DNA of 64,000 bases from Phyto melanocephala (GCA_941918925.1 OW799237.1:11079201-11143200); one strand, 5' to 3'; counted from the first letter of the stretch, positions 1-10,950 are shown. Made by a program: numbers and translations. Notes: generated from the letters alone by a model not told the origin.

Positions 1-3000
1 GCAAATAATTAGAGCATCAAAGAGCCCTACCAAGTGGGACATCTCATATAAAAATCATGCCTTCCTGAAGCAGGTGGGGAAAGGAGAGTACATTTATCTC
101 TCCCTTACAAACCTGCTTCCGGGTATGAGTAAATTTTTGCTGAGATATTATTGAAGTGGTGAGATTTAATGTTTAGTAGAACAATTTACTACTCCCTAAA
201 GTATGCAGCATATAATATAGCTTTTTGTTTGTGTATTACTTAGTATGATACTCTCACCCGAATTGATAGTATCATATACATAATGCATAAAAACATTAAT
301 CCAACTGAATATGTAACAATATGATTTATCAAAGACGAGGTTTCTTTAAAGAGTTTTTTTCAATCATTCGATTGTAGATAGAAAATCATTGCATATGGAA
401 GGCTTTTGAATGTTAAACTAGTGATGCATTAATGCAAATCAAACATTTGGTGTCCTAATAAAACTTTTACAAAATTTAAGTTAAGGAGAGACTTTGTCAA
501 ACAAAACCAAATCAAGCTTTTGTCAAATAGGAGAAAATTTCTAATACTGATTTTCTGGTACGGTTTTTTGTCAAATGGGAGGTATGAATTTCAGAAAGTT
601 TGTAGTGAGTACTGTATTAAGGTCATCAGGGAAAATCTAAAGTTTCCTAAAAATATTTATATTTAAATTAAATTATTAAAACAATAAATGGTGTTAATAT
701 AATCACCAGAATCTGTTTTAGAGTGAAGTCACTCATAAGACTCACTTATGCTAGGTGCCTGTCTGTTCTCCTTAATCTACTATTAGGGTTTGCTAAATAT
801 TTGCATACTACATGTACTGCTATCTATTTATCCTCCAAGTACATTCCGAAAAAATTATCCTTATCTACTTGTTTTCTTGCTCAGAGTATATTTTTTAAGT
901 TTCCATGTCATTTCTGTGACTAACGCAGCTATTTAGCTTTTTGTCCGAGTACCAGCAAATGTTGTTGCCACAGGACTCTGCTAATCATCAGTATTTGTTT
1001 CTTTTTAATATTCCCAGTTGTAAATTAGTTCTGGTAGGGTCAAGGGCTGGAACGTCGTTACCATTCTTATTTAAGAGCAGACCATCGTTTTTTATCTAGC
1101 TTCGAATGTTGTGATTCTCATTCTTGTCTTGGTTTGTTATGTGGCGTCTCGTAGAGACCTCTTCCAGAGGTTTCTACATTTAAGAGTGTGATTGTTTTAT
1201 TAGCTTGAGGAGGACTTAAGTACTACTATTAAACTAATCTTTTGTAAATAGAGGTGTACCATTAAATTCGTTTTTATATATTGTTCATATGTTTACGACT
1301 ACCTATATGAAGGTATACTATATTAATCGACATACTAAGGAATAAATAATTTTTATTTTCTGTTCGGATGTCTCCAATTTTCTATATGAAGGTTTAAGTC
1401 GGCTTGCTGATACTAAATAATTGAAGTCTATTTTATTTAATATTGTTTCGAAAAATAAATTCAGATTTATTTTGATAATGAATGCATTTACTTGTTAATC
1501 CACCAACTATAAAAAATGGTACTTTTAAAAGTTGTGTTAAAAAACACATGATTTTGCTCATGAACAAAAAAATGTTCATACCAATTGAATATAATTTAAA
1601 AAAAAAATTGTTTTATTGGATTATGGGTAAGTATTACAAACAAATTTAATTGTTACAATTGTTACTGGCAAAAAACACTTTTGCCTAAATGGGTGTATGG
1701 TACACACAGTATTTAAAGATAAAGGTACAGCTCACCCTTTGTGCTACAATAAAAATTACGAAATTTTGTTGGCAACATTTGGTTAAACAAAATCCCCTGC
1801 AGTTTCATAAAATATACAGTATCGTGCAATATAACAGACGGTAAAAAGAATTCATTTAAATTTTGTTGTACAAAAACGTTTTTAACTGCTGTTTTGATGT
1901 TAAACAACAACAATGTTAAAAAAAAAATAACCCAAAGCGTAAGAGATCTTATGTAAAGCTCGACCAACCAGCTGAATCGACACTCAATCTTAATATCAAT
2001 GTCGCTAAAGTAATACTCTGTATTAAGTGGGACAAAAACCATATGAGCTACTGAAATCTGGCGTGACCATCACAAGGAACGTTTAACGAATACAACTGTC
2101 CAATAATTGCTTGTTTTGATCGATGCATAAAGCTGTAAATATCAAACACTCTTTTTTTTATATTTTTGTAAGCAATACAAACTTCATTTGCAAACCGTGT
2201 GGCATAAATGAAAATGCTAAAATTATTTGCACTCAAACCGCAACAATGTGTGTCCTTTATACTCTTTCTAATTTCAGAAGTGATGAAAGTAGAGCTTGGC
2301 AATTAAAACGTAAAGACATTCGAAATCGGAAATCTCATATAAAAACCATGTCTTTTACAAGGGCTCTTGAAAGCCGATAAGTACCAAATACCCCATTGAA
2401 TAAACGTTTTTTTTTTGGTAATAAAGAATCTGATGAAAAATTATAACAACATATGTAAACCTATTTTATAATCAATCCAGCTTCTTTCCTGTATGGTTTT
2501 GAATATTATTGCAATGCATTGTTTTTAAATTGCACACTACTGTTTATATAGGTCACATACAAAATAAGCCCAACAGATAAAAAAGTAAATTGTTTAGTTG
2601 GTTTTTTGTATATGAAAAAGAAAACAAATTTTAAAGGCTTCATTAGTAACAAACCCAAAGGAATACCAAATGTTTTGGTAACTGAAATTTTAAAAAGATA
2701 AAAATTTTATATAAACCAAATCAAGTTCTTCCTTTTTATTGTAAATTGTTTTAAAAAACATAAATTTATCTAAAACCCTTTTTTTCTATAAGAACTAACT
2801 GGAGAATAGGAAGTTATTACAACAGTTTTATTACCTAATATTTTACATATGAAATGATGTTTCTATTTGAAAAGTTTTTCATTTAAATGTTGCACTACAT
2901 TTTTATTCAACAAATTTTAGACCCTTAAGGACATTCAGATAAAGTTTTTATTTATTTTTAGTTTTATTTTTTACTTGTATTGTAGTGCATTCTTAATTGT

Positions 3001-3140
3001 TATAAAAAATATTTTTATTTGTATTTTTATATACATATTTAGTAGCAATTAAAATAAAAAATAACAGAAAGTGCTTTGCTAGAAATAAAATAAAGAGAAT
3101 AGATATAAAAAAGGGTAAATCCCTTTTTAGTTCAAACAAA
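1..3140. other. AT-rich DNA without recognised gene
   Basis: No reading frame here looks like a known protein family; the longer frames (1713-2042 on minus, 2048-2302 on minus, 2123-2380 on plus) have no motif I recognise and overlap one another on opposite strands. A short imperfect hairpin lies at 64-122, with GAAGCAGGT pairing to ACCTGCTTC and GGAGAG to CTCTCC. A 23-bp segment at 41-63 recurs with two mismatches at 2332-2354, which suggests remnants of a dispersed repeat. Confidence 0.5.
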
Positions 3141-3152
3141 GCTTATCTGTCT

Positions 3153-3210
3153 GTTTTTATACTCGCCACCAAAAAAATGGTGGGGGTATATTCATTTTTT
3201 TCATATAAAT
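3153..3210. repeat. Dispersed-repeat end with CCACC/GGTGG hairpin
   Basis: The sequence TATACTCGCCACC is followed by an A-rich loop and then TGGTGGGGGTATATTC. It reads as a small hairpin flanked by 'tata' on both sides. I associate this motif from memory with termini of abundant unnamed repeats in fly genomes. Only the end is recognisable here. Confidence 0.45.
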
Positions 3211-3660
3211 TGTTTTTTTTTAATAGGTTATTTAGTTTAATACGAAACAATTGGAAGTTTATGTTTATAGAGCTGCGCAAACTGTTCTAAAAATTATGTG
3301 TTTTATTTTGCACTACTTTCTACACTACTATATTCCAATGTAAGCATAAACAACAAAACTTTACTCTCACTAAAATAAATGAACCACCATTCATTTTCCT
3401 TTGTTCGTTTTTGTGTTTTTAAGCAAAGCGGCATATAAACCAAAAAAAGTGACAATGAAATAACAAACCATAGCAAAAATATCGAGTACAGTAGAACACA
3501 TTCCACAAACGTAGAATATATTAAACAGCGGTGTTACTAAATATTTACATTTTTGATAGTTAAAACGTTTAGCCTTTTATAGAAGATTTTTATACCCTTC
3601 ACACGAGAGTGTAAGTAAAAAGTGTCCAAATTTTTAGTATAATTTTGATTTTAAAATCGT
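3211..3660. other. AT-rich spacer
   Basis: No gene seen. The minus-strand frame at 3303-3506 shows no family motif. At about 3593-3625 there is a short 'tatacccttcacac' stretch followed by 'gagtgtaa', like the ends of the dispersed repeat seen at 12.5, 36.5 and 39.9 kb. Confidence 0.4.
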
Positions 3661-3965
3661 TACAGGGAGATAATGCAAGACTTTTTATGGCGTAAATTTG
3701 ATGATTTAAATGTAGTGAATGTGCTTCAACAGTATGGTGCCACTTACCACACATTCACAGAGAAACAATAGACTTTTTGAAAGAAGAGTTCTAAAATTGC
3801 ATTATTTTTCCTAGGAGACAATTGAATTATCTATTAAGATCGTACCTTTAGTTAACTTTTTGTAGGGTTCTTTGAATTTAGAAGTGTACAGCAATAATCT
3901 TACATCAGTTCAAAAGGTTAAAAACAACAGTTTATTTAAAAACTTGATTGAGACTTTGGTTACTT
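3661..3965 (+). pseudogene. Mariner-like (DD41D-type) transposase relic
   Basis: Frame 1 from 3661 reads YREIMQDFLWRKFDDLNV and then LQQYGATYHT. This matches the stretch around the second catalytic Asp of DD41D-type mariner transposases, normally FQQDGATCHT; the catalytic Asp has become Tyr. A stop follows at once. Further on, in other frames, IDFLKEEF and then LNLEVYSNNLTSVQKVKN correspond to the region after the third catalytic residue. There are several stops and frameshifts and no terminal repeats that I can see. It is an old, dead, truncated copy and would not make a transposase. The family call rests on motif order recalled from the family, not on a search. Confidence 0.7.
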
Positions 3966-4084
3966 GACCGACAGAATTTTTTTATTTTTTAATCAGAATC
4001 TATTTGTAAACTGAAGGAAGGATATTTGTTTAAAATCTCAAGAAAAACTCTTTTTTTAAATTAAAATTAAAAGGATGCCTCAAA

Positions 4085-4330
4085 TTTCGACACCCTTTAT
4101 AAAGTATTTATTTACAAAACCATAAGGTATATATATTCTAAATCCCTATAGATAGATTAGTCGATTTAGCTATGTCCATCTGTCCATCCTTGTGAGCGTT
4201 GAAATCAACTTTTTGTTAACGCCACATATCTTACAATTTATCAGTTATGCTTTCGCGAATTTGGTTATTGAGAAATTAAAATTTCGACCCATTTGTGGTT
4301 GAGATATGAGCAAAAAACTACATTTGCATC
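4085..4330 (-). repeat. Partial copy of the 'gaagggtataaaa' dispersed repeat
   Basis: Read on the minus strand this carries 'gctcatatctcaa', then 'gttgatttcaac', then a GGACAGATGGACA tract. The same order is seen on the plus strand at 12870-13090 and 39715-39955. It is degraded and lacks the terminal GAAGGGTATAAAA. The family is unnamed here and no coding capacity is visible. Confidence 0.5.
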
Positions 4331-4884
4331 TGTTGTACTAAACACAATACATTTTTGCAGCTTCCAGGAAATTTTTTAACCATGTATTAATCGTCGCTAT
4401 AAGATACGATACATACATATAAGAACATAAATGAAAAATATTAGTTGAATCAGTCCATTACCCTGTGTATATGATGGTGTAAACTGGTTGGGTTTTTGTT
4501 GTAGCTGTTATTTTTTTTATACAAACTTTGCCAGCCGCTTACTAGCTGTACGTTGCACGAACATGATCACATACAACAGGATGAGATTAACAACAGTAAA
4601 GGTTGAGCAAGTTTAAATACCCAGCAAAAAAAATTTGAACTAGCTTAATGTGAATACCGTTTTTTATGACTTCTAATTCATAAGTGAAAAATGAGGCATG
4701 AACAATGCCTTCTCTTATTACAAAACAGTTAGCCTTTAAATAGTTTTTGCTTAAAAACACATTCAAATGCATGCAAAAAAATTTGCTGGTTAAAAGACAG
4801 ATTTTGAAAAATTTATTTCACAAACAATTTTTATTTAATCTCATACTTGCATATTTACACTTCTGTCAAGAGTATAAAAGATCA
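4331..4884. other. AT-rich spacer
   Basis: Nothing recognisable. The two short overlapping frames (minus 4587-4772, plus 4747-5037) are on opposite strands without family motifs, and the plus one runs into the palindromic element at 4885. Confidence 0.4.
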
Positions 4885-5015
4885 GGGGCCGAATTACGGC
4901 ATTCGATCACGATCGAAATTTTACTCGAACGATCGAGTTCGCTGTGCTTTAGGTATAGTGATTCTAATAAGAATTTTACAATTTCGATCACGATCGAATG
5001 CTGTAATTTGGCCCC
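4885..5015. mobile_element. Palindromic MITE, copy 1 (131 bp)
   Basis: The two ends are inverted repeats of about 36 bp: GGGGCCGAATTACGGCATTC at the left and its near-complement, ending TGTAATTTGGCCCC, at the right. Each arm contains GATCACGATCGAAA, and the centre has CGAACGATCGAGTTCGCTG. A second copy in opposite orientation is at 26985-27114 and a worn one at 14521-14640, which shows it is a dispersed element. It has no coding capacity, and a target duplication is not clear. Confidence 0.75.
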
Positions 5016-5307
5016 AGGCATAATCGAATATAGTTAATACATATGAACTCTCTTCACTACATAACTTTAAAAATTAAAGTTTTTTTGCGCGATTTTTTTT
5101 GGTTTAGGTCTATTATTAAAATATCTAAACATATATTTTATGTTCTATTCTATTTGAATGTTCTATTTTAACTTTGTTCTATTTCAGATTTCTTTTGTTC
5201 TTCAGTTTCTTTATCGTAAAGAAAGGCACATATTTTTGCAAGTGTGTATTTTGTAAATACACCCCCTCCTTTAAATTTAATGAAATAACTTGTAAGCAAT
5301 TTTTCTT

Positions 5308-5744
5308 AAGGCAGAATTAGTCTTTACTTTCTGTTCCGTTCCGAATCAGCTGACTTCATTCTGTTAAATAGAAAATGTGTAAATGTGTCGTAAGTTGTTC
5401 TGTTACTTTCCGTGCCGTTGCAGACGTACCTGTAGAAAATAGAATTCAACGTTAAGTGACGGCCATTGAGAGAGAAACAGCTGATATTGAGGTGCCTATA
5501 TTTTAAAGGTGGCTGTAACATAGAGACTCTGTTTGCCCTTAGATGAAATCTGACACAACAAATTTTTTTTTTATGTACGGACTTTGACGAGAAAAAGAAA
5601 CAAAAAATATAATAAGCTTGTGTTTGTAAGATTACCTTGAAAATTAAGGCAGATGATTTTTTACAGAAGAAGTAACCACAAAAATTAAACAACAGAACGG
5701 CACGTCACAGAACGACAACAGAAAGTAAAGACTAATGAAGCCTT
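5308..5744. mobile_element. Inverted-repeat element (437 bp)
   Basis: The left end reads AAGGCAGAATTAGTCTTTAC and the right end, reverse complemented, AAGGCTTCATTAGTCTTTAC; both continue with TTTCTGTT. An internal segment near 5397-5420 (GTTCTGTTACTTTCCGTGCC) resembles the right subterminal sequence. The minus-strand 122-codon frame inside (5324-5692) has no recognised motif and includes the terminal repeat itself, so I regard it as fortuitous. This is a non-autonomous DNA-transposon-like element of unassigned superfamily; no clear target duplication is visible. Confidence 0.65.
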
Positions 5745-6308
5745 TATGCTTGTGCAGTGCTTTAGTTTATAGATATGTATATATGTACGTGCAACCAAAA
5801 ACAAATAATAAATTGTAGTATCTATTTATTTTTTGGCTCTCTTGATTCGCAGTTTGGCTTCAATAGCAGTGTATTTTAATCAACAAGATTTTTTGTAAAA
5901 AAATTTTTTTTTATAAAATTTAAAACAATTAAGAGGAAAATATCAAAAGAGTTATTCGTATAAATTAGTAGTGATGCAATCCAAATCTGGTGTTTTAGAA
6001 AAATAAACTATCGTTCTGGTACAAAAAAAAATTATACTCTTTTACATTTTCGGCTTTAGTTCATTAGAGAATATAAAACCTCATCCAAGAAAATTTTCAA
6101 ATCATTTAACCTTTTTTCATTATCCAATAATCGAAACCACTAACCAGAAAAAAAATCTTATCACCTACACACAACTCCCTTGTCTTAAAAAATTAATGAT
6201 AGAACTCATGTGTGCTCTTGAGTTGTGTATTTTTATCCAGCTATGAGTATTAAATGCCAACTCATTTCGACAACAATTTATAAACATTTTCTCTTATGCA
6301 GTTACCAA
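5745..6308. other. AT-rich spacer
   Basis: No gene or repeat recognised between the 437-bp inverted-repeat element and the large transposon. Confidence 0.4.
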
Positions 6309-6311
6309 TTA

Positions 6312-6733
6312 CACTGTGCTAGTTGAAAAAACAGACAAGCCGGGCACCTAGCGTTTTAACATAATTCGGGTACGCTGAATCCAGTGGTGCCCACGGTTTT
6401 TTAAGATTGGCTCTGGTTTTCGAGATATACCGTTATTTCGAAAATGGAGGAGGTTGCACAACATATGTTCGCGTAACTCAAAAACGCTTTAGCTTATTGA
6501 AAAAACCGAAATTCCGCAATAAAATTTCCTTCAAGAAAAGTAAAACTTTTTTCTAATATTCGCAGTCGTTTTAGAAAAATAATTTTTTTTTTGAAAAAAA
6601 AATTAATATTTTTATCAAAATTTCGAAATTTTTATTTTTTTAAAATTCATAAAAAATTGAAAAATTCAGCTAGGCTTCTAATTTTTTGCAGACATATAAA
6701 AAACAAAGCTGCAAACAAAACAAGCCATAAATA
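6312..6733 (+). repeat. Left terminal inverted repeat
   Basis: This arm pairs with 9631-10073. The outer 8 bp (CACTGTGC) match, the next roughly 14-25 bp differ in length and sequence, and from GACAAGC inward the two arms stay nearly identical through long A/T runs to GCAAACAAAACAAGC near 6711-6725. Such long arms can form a hairpin in single strands. Confidence 0.85.
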
Positions 6734-7134
6734 ACACTGCTCGACAAAAAATAATTTTTTTTCTTCCCGTTAATTAAAACTATGTGGTCTATGTGGATTT
6801 TGATGCGCTGAACTCAAATCCGTAATCGGTTTTTTTCCATCAGATCGGTATTTTTTTTATGGGCGTGCCAATTTTTTCCCCTAAATTAGGTTTCGGTTTT
6901 CAAAAGTAAAACCCCAGAAGATGTGTTTTCTCTATTTCTTATCGTTTTGGAATTATTTAAAAATTAATGGAGATAAAAAAAATTTTTCGTGCCAAATTCG
7001 TAATATTTTTCAATTTAAAAATATAATTAAAAAAAATATAAAGCAAATATTCAACATTTTGCATTTTTTTCTGAGAACTACTTATCTTAAAAATAAAAAA
7101 AGCCGCAAGCCATAAAAATCGGTTAAAAAATTTA

Positions 7135-7343
7135 GATTTTATTGTCAATTTACCGCAGGTACCCAATATTGTAATGCAACCAGCCTTACATATGATACAG
7201 CATTTCGTTAGGTGAGCATGTAATGGAACTGAAGTACAACGGTATTTTGTATGGTTCTTAGAATTAAAAATTATAACATAGTATTTTTCAATTACCTGTG
7301 AATTCAAATTATTGGGTACCTGCGATAAATTGACAATAAAATC
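7135..7343. mobile_element. Nested TA-flanked MITE (209 bp)
   Basis: The arms are 34 bp: 7135-7168 starting GATTTTATTGTCAATTTA and 7310-7343 ending TAAATTGACAATAAAATC. They match at 33 of 34 positions. TA dinucleotides flank both ends (7133-7134 and 7344-7345), the expected duplication for Tc1/mariner-type insertion. It sits inside the larger transposon, about 100 bp upstream of its TATA box, so it arrived later. No coding capacity. Confidence 0.85.
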
Positions 7344-7442
7344 TACACCTGGAAAAGTTAGAAATATTATTCGTCCTGGGTTTTTTTTTACAAAACATGG
7401 TCATGAAGGTCTCGACTGGTACTTTGATTAAAACAATTACAG

Positions 7443-7471
7443 TATAAATAAGAGTTCCTCAACCCCTTCAC
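7443..7471 (+). promoter_or_regulatory. Candidate TATA box and initiator of the transposase gene
   Basis: TATAAATA at 7443-7450 is followed by CTTCACTGTC, giving an initiator-like TCACTG whose A (7470) lies 27 bp from the first T of the TATA box. That spacing fits insect core promoters. The first in-frame ATG is at 7529 and a better-context ATG at 7562. Predicted from sequence only. Confidence 0.55.
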
Positions 7472-7528
7472 TGTCATATGGAAAGTGCTTGCGAAAGTGA
7501 TTAGTGAATTTTAAAGCCTCTGACAGTC

Positions 7529-9256
7529 TTGTATCTAAACAGTTATATTGAAATATCTAAGATGGAGGCGTGTAAAAAGTTTAATTACTTTTGTTATGTG
7601 TGTGGGAAATATAAAAATATGCCAAGTCGCCGTAAAATCACTACTGAAACAAGTACCTTGTATGAATCATATTTTTCTTTAAGGGTTATATATGGTAAGA
7701 GTTGGACACCATCAATAGTGTGTACACACTGCATTTACCATTTAAATAAGTGGGAAAAAAATGGAGACGCCATGCCATTTGGTGTTCCAATGATTTGGAG
7801 AGATCCCATAGTTCATGTTGAAGATGAGTGTTATGCGTGCATAAATTATACAGCGGGTATAAACAGAAGAAAAATGACTTATATGTCTTATACTGAAACA
7901 GCATATGCTCGATTTCCGCTGCCACATTCTGATGAAATTACTGTTCCGGGTAGCCATATACCAACAGAACATATTCCCTCAATAATTCATTCTGTTGAAG
8001 CGGATAGCCCAGCTACTTCAATGTATCAACCGTCATGCATCACGGTTCCATGCAGTCACAATGAAATCACGCAAGATCGTCTGGATATAATGGTACGGCG
8101 TCTAAAATTATCTCAAAGACAGAGCATTCTCTTGGCAAAAGAGTTAAAACGAGCTAATATTTTAGCACCAGGTGTACAAACATACGGGGCTATCAATCGC
8201 CATAAACGATTTACGACTTTTTTTAAATCTATTGAGAATAATTCTATTGCGTATTGTACTGACATCCGCGGATTGGTTTTAACAATGCAAAATGAATATA
8301 ATCCTGGAGATTGGCGCTTATTCATTGATTCTTCCAAAAGTAGCTTAAAAGCAGTTTTGCTACATGTCACTAATTTAAAAAGTCCTATTCCGATAGCACT
8401 TAGCACAAATACTAAAGAGACATACGCATCAATGAAAAAAATAATACAGTTAATTAAATATGAAGACCACAAGTGGAAAATATGCGCAGATTTAAAAGTG
8501 GTAGCTCTTTTAAGAGGCATGTAATTGGGCTATACTAAAAATATGTGCTTCATGTGCTTATGGAATACGCGTTTCGATGGCGACCAGTACAATACACGGG
8601 ATTGGGCTTTACGTGAGGAAAGCAGATTGCATAGAAACAATGTTATTGAATTACCACCTGTGTCGATGGAAAAGATTTTGCTTCCTCCACTCCACATCAA
8701 ACTGGGTATTGTAAAAAATTTTATAAAAGCATTGAGCCCAGATGGTGTTGCTTTTACTGAATTGCACCGAATTTTTCCACGATTAAGCGGCATGAAAGTA
8801 AAAGAAGGTATGAACTCTAACTACTTTATTAAATTAGATTTATATTTCATTTCATAATGTTTCTATTTTACAGGAATTCTTAATGGACCGGACATTCGCC
8901 GTCTTATGAAGGACCATCAATTTGAGGTTGCATTGAATGATATCGAGCTATTGGCCTGGAATTGTGTGAAATCAGTAATAGAAAATGTATTAGGAAATCA
9001 TCGGTCTGAAAACTGGCGAATTTTAATCAAAAATATGCTAACCGCATTTAAAAACTTAAACGTTAGAATGTCATTGAAAATACATTTTTTGCATTGCCAT
9101 GCCGAAAAATTTAATGAACAATCACCAGCCGAGTCTGATGAACATGGCGAGAGATTTCACCAAGTAACAGCCAGGCTCGAACACTGGTATAGCGGCAAAC
9201 AACTTGATTCGCTATTAGGGGATATTTGTTGGAATCTGCAGGAGGAAGAAGAATAA
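7529..9256 (+). pseudogene. Zinc-binding, DDE-like transposase, one nonsense codon
   Basis: Two exons (7529-8807 and 8874-9256) encode a protein of about 550 residues. The likelier start is Met12 at 7562 (AAGATGG context). Residues C22/C25, C65/C68 with H71, and C101/C104 form a zinc-binding region (CYVC, CTHC, CYAC). The core holds LFIDSSKSSLKAVLL (Asp267) and ICADLKVVALL (Asp321). Then follow GYTKNMCFMCLW, LPPLHIKLGIVKNFIKAL, FLGNH-like VLGNH, MSLKIHFLHCH and SDEHGERFHQ. I recognise this motif series from an uncharacterised protein family common in arthropods and other metazoans; reading D, D and E as a catalytic triad is inference. A TAA at 8522-8524 replaces the expected codon between RGM and LGYTK; a CAA-to-TAA change would explain it. 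Everything downstream stays in frame, so the copy looks only just dead. It is the sole gene of the long-TIR element. Confidence 0.85.
8808..8873 (+). other. Intron of the transposase gene (66 bp)
   Basis: The donor GTATGA at 8808 and acceptor TTTTACAG ending at 8873 follow the GT-AG rule. The acceptor is preceded by a T-rich tract. Splicing joins KVKEG to ILNGPDIRRLM and restores the family motif across the junction. Without splicing, exon 1 would read through to a stop at 8857. The length is typical of short insect introns. Confidence 0.85.
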
Positions 9257-9263
9257 ATTTCTA

Positions 9264-9269
9264 AATAAA
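9264..9269 (+). terminator. Poly(A) signal of the transposase gene
   Basis: AATAAA lies 8 bp after the TAA stop (9254-9256), a plausible cleavage and polyadenylation signal within the element. Confidence 0.55.
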
Positions 9270-9342
9270 AACTACTTAACAACAAAAAATTTTTAGTTTG
9301 GTTATATAAAAAATTCAAAAATTTCATCTTTTCTGAAAAAAT

Positions 9343-9672
9343 CAAAAGTTGTAGACAGACTTTAATCACAAATAGCTTATTTTGCACCTGCGCAACTTTG
9401 TTTTCATTCCCATCATTTGTTTCTAAGGCCTAGGATTCACTCCTAGGGGGATAAAATGTATGACCGACCTCCAATGTTTTTTGTTCTTAACATTTTCTTA
9501 AATTATACTTTCCCTTTATCACCATCCCTTAGGGGGGCCCCAATACAAATGTTGCGTTTTATGAAATTCTTAGATTAATTAAAATTTGTCGACTTTTGTG
9601 AATAAAATCAAAAGTTGCAAACATATTTTAATTGTTTATAGCTTGTTTTGTTTGCAGCTTTGTTTTTTATAT
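9343..9672 (+). repeat. Diverged internal direct repeat
   Basis: ATCAAAAGTTG, an ACATATTTTAAT-like tract, AATAGCTTATTTTG and CAACTTTGTTTT at 9343-9403 recur as a related series at 9608-9672. The second copy overlaps the inner edge of the right terminal inverted repeat. The stretch between them has no recognised gene. The repeat may be a duplicated subterminal site. Confidence 0.5.
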
Positions 9673-10073
9673 GTGTGCAAAAAATTAGAAGCCTAGCTGA
9701 ATTTTTCAATTTTTTATGAATTTTTAAAAAATAAAAATTTCGAAATTTTTATAAAAAAATTAATTTTTTTTTCAAAAAAAAAATTATGTTTCTAAAACGA
9801 CTGCGAATGTTAGAAAGAGGTTTTACTTTTCTTAAAGAAAATTTTATTGCGGAATTTCGGTTTTTTAAGTTTTTTCAATAAGCTAAAGCGTTTTTGAGTT
9901 ACGCGAACATATGTTGTGCAACCTCCTCCATTTTCGAAATAACGGTATATCTCGAAAACCAGAGCCAATCTTAAAAAACCGTGGGCACCACTGGATTCAG
10001 CGTACCCGAATTATGTTAAAACGCTAGGTGCCCAGCTTGTCACGAAAAAAAAGTGTCAATTTCATGCACAGTG
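9631..10073 (-). repeat. Right terminal inverted repeat
   Basis: Reverse complement of 6312-6733. The inner edge is near GTTTATAGCTTGTTTTG and the outer end is GCACAGTG followed by TTA. The two arms differ by scattered substitutions and by a different-length AT-rich spacer near the tip. Confidence 0.85.
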
Positions 10074-10076
10074 TTA

Positions 10077-10950
10077 TCATACCTTCATAAAACAAGTACT
10101 AATTCCCAACATTAAAAGCTTAAGCTAGAAGTTTAGTCATGTTAAAAAAGCTGCTAATAACCCAGAGATTTCTAATCATTTTACTTGTTAGCAAGAGAAT
10201 AGAAAATGTGCACGTAATTTGCGTTAATTTGAGGATTTTACACAATTAAATTTAGTAAAAAAATAAGGACAGAAACAGTGAATAAATTGATAACAAAAAA
10301 AGTCCTAAAATTTGGTTTAGTTCAGTATGAGCGAAAACCGAAAAATGAACCTGAAATTTTAAAACAAATTTTTTAAACATTTTTCTTTTTAATTTCACAA
10401 GATTTTCCACGTCGTGCTTAGATTGGTAAAAAGGAGAAGCAGCAGTAGACACATTATACAATAACTTGTAACAGATGTTTTAAACCTTTTAAATTAAAGT
10501 ACAATTAAACCTGGGCATGAGTGCTTTTAAATTGCCATTATATAGGCTGACTGGCTGTTTTTTTTTTATCATGCACACGCTTTTGCATGTTACATATTTG
10601 GGAAATTAAAAAGTGTCTAAACCATAATTTTTGTTGGACAGCATAGTTTGGGGTTTTTGAAGCACAAGTATTCTCATAATTGTTATATGGCTTGACTTTT
10701 TTTATCTAAAGCTTCTTACGCAAATATGTACACAGATATGAGAGAGGGGAAAAAAATTATAGATTTAATACTAAAATTAGAATGACATTTTTTATTGGCA
10801 TCAAATTAGTTTTATATTTGACATTTAATAAATAGGGCGCTTAAACAAATTGAGAAAAAAATACGTTGAAAAAAAAGAAAAAAAAGGTCGTTTTTCTTTC
10901 CACAATTCCACAATAAACCCGTTTGTTAAGTCAGTTTTAAACAACTAAAG
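10077..10950. other. AT-rich spacer
   Basis: No gene recognised. The minus-strand 69-codon frame at 10252-10461 has no motif. The region ends at the mariner remnant. Confidence 0.4.

Larger units (their letters stand above)
6312..10073 (+). mobile_element. Long-TIR DNA transposon (3.76 kb)
   Basis: The ends are CACTGTGC at 6312 and its complement GCACAGTG ending at 10073, flanked on both sides by TTA (6309-6311 and 10074-10076), a candidate 3-bp target duplication. After an AT-rich spacer that differs between ends, a highly similar inverted repeat begins: GACAAGC at 6334, then YGGGCACCTAGCG, running to about 6733 on the left and 9631-10041 on the right, about 400 bp per arm. Between the arms lies one gene on the plus strand, split by a 66-bp intron. 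A 209-bp smaller element is nested in the 5' part. The superfamily is not certain: CAC termini with a 3-bp duplication recall CACTA-type elements, but the protein is not one I can place in a named superfamily. The arms are well preserved, so insertion was probably fairly recent. Confidence 0.9.

Noticed and set aside
1713..2302. Two adjacent minus-strand frames of 109 and 84 codons
   Set aside because: No domain motif in either; hydrophobic, AT-driven composition; overlapped by another frame on the plus strand.
5324..5692. 122-codon minus-strand frame
   Set aside because: Lies wholly in the 437-bp inverted-repeat element and starts or ends in its terminal repeats; no recognised domain.
8113..8520. 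135-codon minus-strand frame inside the transposase
   Set aside because: Antisense shadow of the transposase exon 1, which carries the recognisable motifs.
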